This document shows, in pieces, positions 1 through 5,346 of a stretch of 6,193 bases of DNA. Each line of letters opens with the position of its first letter. Position 1 is the first letter of the stretch. The stretch covers positions 1 to 6,193 of the forward strand of contig CAINOM010000485.1 in NCBI GenBank assembly GCA_903851455.1, written 5' to 3'. The DNA is from an uncultured Bacteroidota bacterium. GTDB lineage: Bacteria > Bacteroidota > Bacteroidia > Chitinophagales > Chitinophagaceae. The notes under the pieces were generated by a model. The model saw only the letters and a list, made by a program, of their open reading frames with translations. It searched no databases and had not been told where the DNA came from. Position numbers and translations under genes: made by a program.

Positions 1-51
1 GCAGCTAAAAAGAATGCTGGCCCTAAGAAGGCAGCCGCTAAAAAGAAATAA
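1..51 (+). CDS. C-terminal end of a Lys/Ala-rich protein (partial)
   Basis: The window opens inside a reading frame that ends at TAA (49-51). The 16 visible residues read AAKKNAGPKKAAAKKK, so the end is almost entirely lysine and alanine. Such tails are common on bacterial histone H1-like proteins, on extended HU-type DNA-binding proteins and on some RNA-binding or ribosome-associated proteins, where they bind nucleic acid through charge. The body of the protein lies outside the window, so the family cannot be named. The stop is followed 16 bases later by a strong intrinsic terminator, which fits a real gene end. I am fairly sure that this is a coding 3' end and unsure of its identity. Confidence 0.6.
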   Translation, partial: AAKKNAGPKKAAAKKK

Positions 52-67
52 TTGTTTTAGCGTTCTT

Positions 68-102
68 AAAAAAGAGACTGTTCTATACAGTCTCTTTTTT
101 TT
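68..102 (+). terminator. Rho-independent terminator
   Basis: A perfect 13-bp inverted repeat (AAAAAAGAGACTG at 68-80, CAGTCTCTTTTTT at 88-100) encloses a 7-base loop and runs into a tract of eight T (95-102). The GAGACTG/CAGTCTC core forms the stable part of the stem, and the A and T runs extend it. It lies just after the Lys/Ala-rich gene and should end that transcript. Because the stem is flanked by A on one side and T on the other, it could also act on transcripts from the opposite strand, but no minus-strand gene is seen to its right. Confidence 0.9.
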
Positions 103-190
103 ATGGGAGAAACTACCAGCCAGGCCTCGTAGTTAAAATTTCACGCCAATTGCGATCACTAGCCCATTACTTCTTACTTTTATCCCGGAT

Positions 191-529
191 ATGGAAAAGA
201 TAGTCATCATAGAAAAGATCGAAGCGGGTGCTCACCACTTTCTCTACTGTGTGAAAACGGAATATGCCGGCACCAAAGAGGCTGCGCAGATCATGGAGAA
301 ATACCTGAAAGGGGAAAAGATAACGCACGAAGAAGAGCATATCCTTAAAACGCAACTGGTAGACTCGCTGAAGATAGCAGGAGTGGTTGTTCCCTTTGTA
401 CTCATACCGGGTGCATCGATACTTATGCCCATCCTCATAAAGGTTGCGGCCAAACACAATATTGAGTTACTGCCAACAGCATTTAATGGTGATAAAAAAG
501 ACAAGCCTGCAGGTGGCACCGCTTCCTGA
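191..529 (+). CDS. Small hydrophobic protein with LETM1-like core motif
   Basis: This is a 112-residue protein. Residues 1-60 are charged and predicted helical. Residues 62-88 form a hydrophobic stretch (IAGVVVPFVLIPGASILMPI and onward), followed by a lysine and the motif IELLPTAF at 91-98, then a polar Gly/Lys tail. The pattern PF-x-L-x-P, L-x-P-x3-K, LLP-x2-F resembles the membrane core of LETM1-type proteins, which in mitochondria support K+/H+ exchange. Short Bacteroidota proteins carrying only this piece exist as far as I recall. Their function is not known to me, and ion transport should not be assumed. The ATG at 191 is the first in a frame open since the TAA at 134-136, and no good Shine-Dalgarno precedes it. 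The FKBP gene follows 23 bases later on the same strand, so the two may share a transcript. The coding call is firm; the family call is moderate. Confidence 0.75.
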   Translation: MEKIVIIEKIEAGAHHFLYCVKTEYAGTKEAAQIMEKYLKGEKITHEEEHILKTQLVDSLKIAGVVVPFVLIPGASILMPILIKVAAKHNIELLPTAFNGDKKDKPAGGTAS

Positions 530-552
530 TCTTATATCCAAACATTTTTTCA

Positions 553-1083
553 ATGCAGCTATTTTACCCAAAGAACATCTTACTGTGCATTTTTTCGGTT
601 GTTGTTTCCCTGCGATCATTTGCACAAACGCCAAAAATACCGTCGGCTGCTGGTTACGAGCGCAGGTTGGCCGCGCAAAAAGCTATTGATGAAAGAAAGC
701 TGAAAGACTATTTCGCGAAGAAGAATATCCAGGCTATAAAGGCCGCACCCGGTATTTACTACACCATATCCAAAGAAGGCACCGGAAGCAAAATACTCGC
801 GGGCGAAACCGTGACCTTAAACTATACCGGCAGGCTGCTCGATGGCACAGCGTTCGACTCTAATACTGACCCCAAATTCCACCATGTAGAGCCTTATGTG
901 TTCGAGACGGGTAAGGGCAGTGTGATAAGAGGATATGACAAGGGCGTACAATTGCTGAGAAAGGGCACGAAGGCTACCATATATATTCCTTCCGGCCTGG
1001 CTTATGAAGATAGCGAGCGGCCCGGCATTCCTGCCAATTCCATTCTTATATTCGAGGTCGAAATTCTGGACGTAAGCAGGTAA
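553..1083 (+). CDS. Exported FKBP-type peptidyl-prolyl cis-trans isomerase
   Basis: This 176-residue protein should catalyse cis-trans isomerisation of Xaa-Pro bonds in exported proteins. Residues 1-25 form a signal peptide: Lys7, a hydrophobic stretch, then SFA-Q, with likely cleavage before Gln25. No lipobox is present, so a soluble periplasmic location is likely. A charged helical linker (about 33-63) leads to one FKBP domain (about 67-174). Pocket residues visible by alignment to human FKBP12 are Tyr91 in NYTG, Phe101 and Asp102 in AFDSN, Phe117, Val124-Ile125, Tyr151 and Phe167. The residue at the base of the pocket, Trp59 in FKBP12, is Tyr128 here (VIRGYDKG). The stretch from Tyr151 to Phe167 is one residue shorter than in FKBP12 and has IPAN where IPP is usual. 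The ORF starts at the ATG giving a complete signal peptide. It lies 23 bases after the LETM1-like gene. The family call is secure; substrates are unknown. Confidence 0.93.
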   Translation: MQLFYPKNILLCIFSVVVSLRSFAQTPKIPSAAGYERRLAAQKAIDERKLKDYFAKKNIQAIKAAPGIYYTISKEGTGSKILAGETVTLNYTGRLLDGTAFDSNTDPKFHHVEPYVFETGKGSVIRGYDKGVQLLRKGTKATIYIPSGLAYEDSERPGIPANSILIFEVEILDVSR

Positions 1084-1228
1084 ATACATCGAACATCCGG
1101 GCAATAAATAGTGCTGTGAACAGGAGTGCCTCGCTCAAGTTGCCCTGATCGATTCAATGTTATTCCCTTTCCATCACAAACCCTGCGTATTCGCCAGCCC
1201 AGGTTTAAAAAAGAACAACAAATTGATC

Positions 1229-1252
1229 GTTAATTGCTGATAATCAGTTAAC
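1229..1252. repeat. Interrupted palindrome upstream of the kinase gene
   Basis: Outer arms GTTAA (1229-1233) and TTAAC (1248-1252) flank an inner palindrome CTGAT-A-ATCAG (1237-1247). The inner repeat is perfect around one central A, and the outer arms are perfect but offset by an extra TTG on the left. It lies about 100 bases before the kinase start and just upstream of a candidate promoter, so a regulator binding site is possible. No T-run follows, so it is not an intrinsic terminator. In AT-rich intergenic DNA such symmetry can arise by chance. Confidence 0.3.
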
Positions 1253-1270
1253 TTGGTATTAGGATTCAAT

Positions 1271-1301
1271 TTTGTAACTAATTGTAATCAAAGTAGTTAT
1301 T
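1271..1301 (+). promoter_or_regulatory. Candidate Bacteroidetes-type promoter for the kinase operon
   Basis: TTTG (1271-1274) is followed after 19 bases by TAGTTATT (1294-1301). The Bacteroidetes consensus is TTTG at -33 and TAnnTTTG at -7 with a spacer near 19. The -33 box matches fully and the -7 box at 6 of 8 positions, counting the two free ones. Transcription would begin near 1308, giving a leader of about 40 bases. A 6-bp inverted repeat (TAACTA 1275-1280, TAGTTA 1294-1299) spans the spacer and the -7 box, a place where a repressor could act. The prediction is by eye only. Confidence 0.3.
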
Positions 1302-1348
1302 AACCGGTTTTCGGGTGGGGCTTAAGCTAAAATCAAGATTAGTTAAGG

Positions 1349-2650
1349 ATGAAGAGCAGGGTGTCAAATCAGGTCTTGTATGCCTTATACGGTGCGGTTG
1401 CGGGTTTATTTTTCCCGTTTGCGGCAACGCTGCTGCATGCCTGGCTGAAACACGCACCTTTATCGCTGCACACTATCGCCGAGCAGCAAAGGACGGAAGA
1501 TTTATTCTGGATCATAGATATGGCTCCGCTGGTTCTGGGCACACTGGCCGCGTATATCGGCAAGAACCGCGACTTTTATGAGAACGTCCTCAATAGTATC
1601 CCCAGCGATATCGTCGTGTTCGATAAGAATCACCGGTATTTGTTCGTCAATCCATCTGCTGTAAAAGATCCTGCGCATCGCAAAAAGATGATTGGCATGG
1701 ACGATTTTGAATATTGTGCCTACCGCAACAGGGATTCGAAATTTGCCGAGGAACGTCGCAACCAGTTCCATATAGCAAAAAATACAGACGGGGGGCTGAA
1801 GTGGGAAGAAACAATAAAAGATGCCGCCGGCAACCCGGTTACCAACCTCAGGCGATTCTACCCGGTAAGGGACAGCAACGGCCACATGAAAATTATGATC
1901 GGTTATGCGCTGGATATCTCCGACCGTAAGCTGCTGGAAGAGAAACAGGAGGTGTTGATAAAACAACTGCAAAAAACGAACAGGCAGCTCAATGATTTCA
2001 GTAACATTATTGCACACAATCTCAGGGGGCCACTGGGAAATATCACGTCTATCGTTGACCTTATCGAGAACATGGATGACGTGGAGCAGCAAAAGGAATT
2101 GATATCTTATCTAAAGCCCTGTACTGAGAGCGTCTCTGCGGTATTTAACCAGCTGATAGACTCACTGCATGTGATGCACGACGTGGAGATCGAATTCCGC
2201 AACAACGACCTGGCCACTTGCCTGAAGCTGGTGAGAAATTCGCTGGACCTGGAAATAAAGCAGTGCCAGGCAAAAATTTCAACGGACCTAAGCCTTGCCG
2301 CCGAAGTTTATGGCCCCGAAAAGTATATTGTAAGTATGCTGCATAACCTCGTCAGCAATGCAATTAAATACCGGTCGCCGGACAGGCAACCTGAAATATT
2401 GGTGCGCACCATGAATGAAGGTGAGGAAGTGGTATTGTCGGTTGCCGACAATGGCCTGGGTATAGACCTGCACAAGCATGGAGACAATCTCTTTAAGATA
2501 GGTAAGGTATTTCACAGCAATCCCGATTCTAAAGGCTTTGGTTTGTTCATGACCAAGACACAGGTAGAGTCTATAGGCGGGAAAATATGGATAGACAGTG
2601 CCCCCGGAAAAGGCACAACATTTTTTATTATGCTCAAAAAAGGAAAGTAA
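1349..2650 (+). CDS. Membrane PAS-domain sensor histidine kinase
   Basis: This 433-residue kinase should autophosphorylate on histidine and pass the phosphate to a receiver. Two hydrophobic segments (about 8-32 and 52-70) anchor it in the inner membrane. A PAS sensor domain follows (about 76-195, ending in the usual ALDISDRK), then a linker helix, a dimerisation/phosphoacceptor domain with His223 in IAHNLRGPLGNI, and a HATPase domain (about 320-430). The ATPase shows an N box LHNLVSNAIKYR with Asn333 and Asn337, a G1 box ADNGLGI with Asp367, a short lid, and a G2 box KGFGLFMTK at 396-403. The usual acid after the histidine is Asn224, and position H+4 is Gly227 rather than Thr or Asn. HNLR is common in Bacteroidetes kinases as I recall. 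An in-frame stop at 1340-1342 fixes ATG 1349 as the start. The stop overlaps the receiver gene. The signal sensed is unknown. Confidence 0.95.
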   Translation: MKSRVSNQVLYALYGAVAGLFFPFAATLLHAWLKHAPLSLHTIAEQQRTEDLFWIIDMAPLVLGTLAAYIGKNRDFYENVLNSIPSDIVVFDKNHRYLFVNPSAVKDPAHRKKMIGMDDFEYCAYRNRDSKFAEERRNQFHIAKNTDGGLKWEETIKDAAGNPVTNLRRFYPVRDSNGHMKIMIGYALDISDRKLLEEKQEVLIKQLQKTNRQLNDFSNIIAHNLRGPLGNITSIVDLIENMDDVEQQKELISYLKPCTESVSAVFNQLIDSLHVMHDVEIEFRNNDLATCLKLVRNSLDLEIKQCQAKISTDLSLAAEVYGPEKYIVSMLHNLVSNAIKYRSPDRQPEILVRTMNEGEEVVLSVADNGLGIDLHKHGDNLFKIGKVFHSNPDSKGFGLFMTKTQVESIGGKIWIDSAPGKGTTFFIMLKKGK

Positions 2651-3045
2651 TGGAACACGTAAGCATACTACTGGTGGAAGATGATCCGATAACAACGATA
2701 CTTACAAAGAAAGTGATAACGGCATGCAATGCAGATACCGAACTGGTCTGCACAAAGAACGGCCAGGAGGCACTCGATTATCTTTCCGCGCAAAACGCCG
2801 GTACACTCATCCTGCCTGATATTATCCTGCTTGATCTGAACATGCCTGTGCTGGATGGATGGGGCTTCCTGGACAACTTCAGAAAACATATCAACACATA
2901 CACGAAGAAAGTAGCGCTTTATATCTGCACCTCTTCCACTGCTCCGCGCGACATTATGAAGGCGCGCGAATACCAGTTTGTAAAAGACTTCATCACAAAA
3001 CCACTGAACCAGCAAAAGATCACAGACATGCTGAGGGTGTTGTGA
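2650..3045 (+). CDS. Single-domain response regulator (CheY-like receiver)
   Basis: This 131-residue protein is only a receiver domain. Visible landmarks are the acidic pocket Glu10-Asp11-Asp12, the phosphoacceptor Asp62 in LLDLNMP, the switch Thr94 in YICTSS, the aromatic position Phe114, and the conserved Lys117 in ITKP. There is no DNA-binding or enzymatic domain, so it must act by protein-protein contact or as a phosphorelay intermediate. The frame is open further upstream inside the kinase gene, but the family begins just before ILLVEDD. The ATG at 2650 therefore fits best; it shares its A with the kinase TAA stop and is preceded by AGGAAAG. The arrangement implies translational coupling and makes this the likely partner of the kinase. 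Small receivers of this kind beside PAS kinases are frequent in Bacteroidota. The identity is secure; the downstream target is unknown. Confidence 0.95.
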   Translation: MEHVSILLVEDDPITTILTKKVITACNADTELVCTKNGQEALDYLSAQNAGTLILPDIILLDLNMPVLDGWGFLDNFRKHINTYTKKVALYICTSSTAPRDIMKAREYQFVKDFITKPLNQQKITDMLRVL

Positions 3046-3184
3046 TATCGTTACGCGGGCTGAGCACCAGGTACAGCACTACAGCACTGCCACATAGCAC
3101 TACTATGCACCGGGGCAAACGGAGCTCATGCCAAAATAAAAAAATAAGACAATAAGAGAACTGCCCGCGTATGCGGATCGGGGG

Positions 3185-3412
3185 TTACTCATGGAAATGA
3201 CCACGGTACCGGTGCGGCCTCATGCCGCTACGGTGAGCACCCCAGTAGGAGCGGCGCACATTCATATGGCGTTCGCGGCCCCAGTGTTTGTGAAACCCTT
3301 TACTGGGTGTCCATACGTGGTAGGGTGTGCCATATACGCCGCGCATTACGCAGCTGCTGAGATCAAAAAGCATTACTAAAAGCGCTATCGATAAGAGTAT
3401 CTTCTTTGCCAT
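3185..3412 (-). CDS. Small His/Arg-rich lipoprotein, function unknown
   Basis: This predicted 75-residue protein begins MAKKILLSIALLVML and has a lipobox LSSC, so Cys21 should be lipidated after cleavage by signal peptidase II. The mature part of about 55 residues is very basic: eight His and nine Arg are spread among Gly, Tyr and Trp (for example KGFHKHWGRERHMNVRRSYW). I do not recognise the family. His-rich composition can mean metal binding, and a basic surface could bind nucleic acid, lipid A or polysaccharide; none of these is shown. A TTG 12 bases upstream (3424) is in frame, but the ATG at 3412 gives the more typical signal peptide. The gene lies downstream of the DUF349 gene on the same strand with a candidate promoter of its own. 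The coherent lipoprotein signal argues against a chance ORF, but the length leaves some doubt. Confidence 0.7.
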   Translation of the reverse strand: MAKKILLSIALLVMLFDLSSCVMRGVYGTPYHVWTPSKGFHKHWGRERHMNVRRSYWGAHRSGMRPHRYRGHFHE

Positions 3413-3447
3413 AACAAGCCCCAAGGTAAAAAAAAATATTATTTTAA

Positions 3448-3477
3448 CAATTATAAACGGCGGAAAATCTGCCGCAA
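3448..3477 (-). promoter_or_regulatory. Candidate promoter of the small lipoprotein gene
   Basis: Read on the minus strand, TTG (3477-3475) is followed after exactly 19 bases by TATAATTG (3455-3448), which matches the Bacteroidetes -7 consensus TAnnTTTG at all but one position. Transcription would start near 3441 and leave a leader of about 30 bases before ATG 3412. The -33 element falls inside the hairpin behind the DUF349 gene. The prediction is by eye; the spacing and match are better than for the other candidates here. Confidence 0.4.
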
Positions 3478-3488
3478 CGCGGCTTTTT
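3471..3488. terminator. GC-rich hairpin at the end of the DUF349 gene
   Basis: GCCGC (3471-3475) and GCGGC (3479-3483) form a 5-bp stem with a 3-base loop. On the plus strand it is followed by five T (3484-3488), a good terminator shape, but no plus-strand gene is close upstream. On the minus strand it follows the DUF349 stop codon (3489-3487) after three bases, and the downstream sequence is AGATTTT, a weaker U-tract. A competing hairpin (CGGC 3458-3461 with GCCG 3471-3474) is also possible. It may partly end the DUF349 transcript. Confidence 0.35.
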
Positions 3489-5088
3489 ATGCCTGATCGC
3501 CCTCATTTTTAACCTCATCAGTGCCGGCAGCTTCCTTTTTCTCCTGTTTTTGGCTTTCTATATCCGTCTTCGCCTGTTCAAACTTTTCTTTCAGGCGCTT
3601 TATCTTTTGCTCTCCTTCCGCTATCAGTTTTTCCAGGTGGCTGCGCAGTTCCGCGGCCTTCTTTCCGGGAGTAATATTCTCTATCCCGTTCTTAAAATCA
3701 ATGAGCTTTTCTTCCTCTTCTTTGATGTCCGCTTCCAGTTTGCCTACATTGGCTTTGGCCTGCTCCACCCGTACTACTTTTTGCTGCACGGCATACTGTT
3801 TCCGGTGCTCGCGGTTAGCATCCTTTTGAGCAAAGAAGTACTTGCGCGCAGCGTTAAAGTCTTCCCACATCTTATCGCCATAAGCACGAGGTATGGGGCC
3901 TATTTTTTTCCAGTCTTCCAGCAGCTGCAGCATCTCCGCCGTGGTCTCGCCCCAGCGTGTGGAGTGCTTCAGGTCTTCTGCACGCTCCAGTATAGCAGCC
4001 TTAAGATTGTAGTTGTTTTCCAGCACTGACTTTACACCATCTGAGTGTACCTTTTTGGCCTGGAAGAAATGTTCCTGTGCTGCGGTAAACTGTATCCACA
4101 GATCGTCACCCTTCTCCTTGGGCACACGCCCCGTCTTTTTCCATTCCTCCATCAGTGCGGCATATGCCTGCGCGGTGGCATTCCACTCGGTGCTGTCTTT
4201 CAGTATCTCGGCTTTTTCTACCAGTGCGGCCTTGGTGGCATAGTTGCGTTCCTGCTCCTCTCTTACCAGCTCAGAGTGTTCTCTCTTCTTGTCGAAGAAG
4301 GTACTCTTTGCGGCCAGGAACCGCTGCCACAGGGCTTCGTTCTTTTTGTTTACGGTATGACCTATGGTTTTCCATTCATCCGTCAGGCGATGAAAAGTTT
4401 CCGTTGTCTTTTTCCAGTCGGTGGAGTTAGCGATGGCTTCGGCCTGCTCTACCAGGTCCATCTTCAGGTCCAGGTTTACCAGCAGGTCTTTTTCTTCCTC
4501 ATCGTGGTGCTTGCGCTTATGATCGTTGAATGTGGTACGGGCTGCTTCTATCCTGTTCCACAGTTTATCGCTTTTGTTCCTGTCGGCGGGTCCGGCCATC
4601 TTCCATTTATCGGCAATGTCTTTAAAAGCCTGCGTGGTCTCTTTCCAGTTCGTGCTCTCTGCCAGTGCCTCCGCCATCTCTGCCAGTTTTAACCGCGCGG
4701 CATAATTTTCTTCCGACAATACATAGAGCGTATGTTCCCAGTCGTGTACCAGCAGTGCGAATTTTTCGAAGTCGCCAAGCGCATTTACCGAACGCAGATA
4801 TTCTTTTAGCTGGCCCACTTTTTCCGTCATGGTATGTTTGTCCGCGGCTTCTATCCATTCCACTTCCGTCTCTTTCACACGGCCTTCTACCTGTTCAAAT
4901 TTCTCAATGAGATTTTTCACAACAGCTTCCGCATTTTCAGCAGAGAGGGTAGCGATCACCCGTTCCCTGATGTTATTGTTCTGGCCCAGCGTCAGTGTGC
5001 CATCCTCTCCAAGTTTGAATAAATCTTTTCCGGCAAATGATTGTTCATTCCACCACGCAGCAAGGTCAAAAGTCTGTTCCTGTAACAT
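3487..5088 (-). CDS. DUF349 repeat protein with four repeats and coiled-coil tail
   Basis: This is a 533-residue cytoplasmic protein with no signal peptide or membrane segment. After an N-terminal region (1-127) come four DUF349 repeats starting at Asn128, Asn205, Asn282 and Asn359, each exactly 77 residues apart. Each repeat carries three aligned tryptophans (Trp148/225/302/379, Trp162/239/316/393, Trp177/254/331/408) and a Phe at 187/264/341/418. Their core is a helical pattern such as DEWKTIGHTVNK followed by LWQRFLAA. Residues about 430-515 are predicted coiled coil, and the end is Lys/Glu-rich and acidic. DUF349 proteins are widespread in Bacteroidota; their molecular role is not established to my knowledge, and the long charged helices suggest a scaffold or binding protein. 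The start at ATG 5088 gives a full-length product. The upstream region is shared with the divergent gene at 5347. The family call is secure; the function is unknown. Confidence 0.93.
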   Translation of the reverse strand: MLQEQTFDLAAWWNEQSFAGKDLFKLGEDGTLTLGQNNNIRERVIATLSAENAEAVVKNLIEKFEQVEGRVKETEVEWIEAADKHTMTEKVGQLKEYLRSVNALGDFEKFALLVHDWEHTLYVLSEENYAARLKLAEMAEALAESTNWKETTQAFKDIADKWKMAGPADRNKSDKLWNRIEAARTTFNDHKRKHHDEEEKDLLVNLDLKMDLVEQAEAIANSTDWKKTTETFHRLTDEWKTIGHTVNKKNEALWQRFLAAKSTFFDKKREHSELVREEQERNYATKAALVEKAEILKDSTEWNATAQAYAALMEEWKKTGRVPKEKGDDLWIQFTAAQEHFFQAKKVHSDGVKSVLENNYNLKAAILERAEDLKHSTRWGETTAEMLQLLEDWKKIGPIPRAYGDKMWEDFNAARKYFFAQKDANREHRKQYAVQQKVVRVEQAKANVGKLEADIKEEEEKLIDFKNGIENITPGKKAAELRSHLEKLIAEGEQKIKRLKEKFEQAKTDIESQKQEKKEAAGTDEVKNEGDQA

Positions 5089-5309
5089 AAACGGTATTGT
5101 TAATAAAATAATAGGTCCCTAAGGGGTTCTCTATGCAATATAAAACATTTAAATCCAACTGCTAAATCCCCGCCGGTTTATTCTCTGTTAATTAATTCCA
5201 AATGGGGATTCTCGTTCCGGACATTAGTGTAACTATCATTCCGTTGGCTACATTCTGGACTCAGAGCCGGGATACCTGGGATCTTTGACGAGAGTTGCCG
5301 TAATTGTTT

Positions 5310-5340
5310 TTTGAAATTGGTTAGCTTTACAATAGATCTG
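5310..5340 (+). promoter_or_regulatory. Candidate promoter of the secreted repeat protein
   Basis: TTTG (5310-5313, part of a longer T run) is followed after 19 bases by TAGATCTG (5333-5340), one mismatch from the Bacteroidetes -7 consensus TAnnTTTG. The start of transcription would fall at about 5345-5348, almost on the proposed TTG start codon at 5347. The mRNA would then be leaderless or nearly so. That is unusual for a TTG start and is a reason for caution about either the promoter or the start. Confidence 0.35.
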
Positions 5341-5346
5341 TGTATT

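Noticed and set aside
150..182. Possible promoter TTG-N22-TACTTTTA before the LETM1-like gene
   Set aside because: The -7 box matches well, but the spacer is long and transcription would begin only a few bases before the ATG; too weak to list.
1099..1145. GGGCAA/TTGCCC inverted repeat after the FKBP gene as a terminator
   Set aside because: The arms are 6 bp with a loop of about 35 bases and no T-run follows.
1502..2092. Minus-strand ORF (196 codons) antisense to the histidine kinase
   Set aside because: It is contained in the PAS and H-box coding region of a secure gene and its product shows no motif or signal.
2587..2649. Earlier in-frame start for the receiver gene inside the kinase gene
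   Set aside because: It would add 21 residues with no counterpart in receiver domains; ATG 2650 lies at the expected distance from the first beta strand and after AGGAAAG.
3165..3176. CCGC-GTAT-GCGG hairpin just past the lipoprotein stop
   Set aside because: The stem is only 4 bp and the nearest T-run on the minus strand is about 15-20 bases away, so it is weak as an intrinsic terminator.
4045..4692. Long plus-strand ORF (215 codons) antisense to the DUF349 gene
   Set aside because: It mirrors the repeat-encoded codon pattern of the opposite strand, gives a Leu/Phe/Cys-rich product without recognisable domains, and lies wholly inside a secure gene.
5106..5138. Possible minus-strand promoter TTG-N22-TATTATTT before the DUF349 gene, with a CCCT-A-AGGG palindrome in its spacer
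   Set aside because: Two mismatches in the -7 box and a long spacer; the palindrome is short and could be chance.
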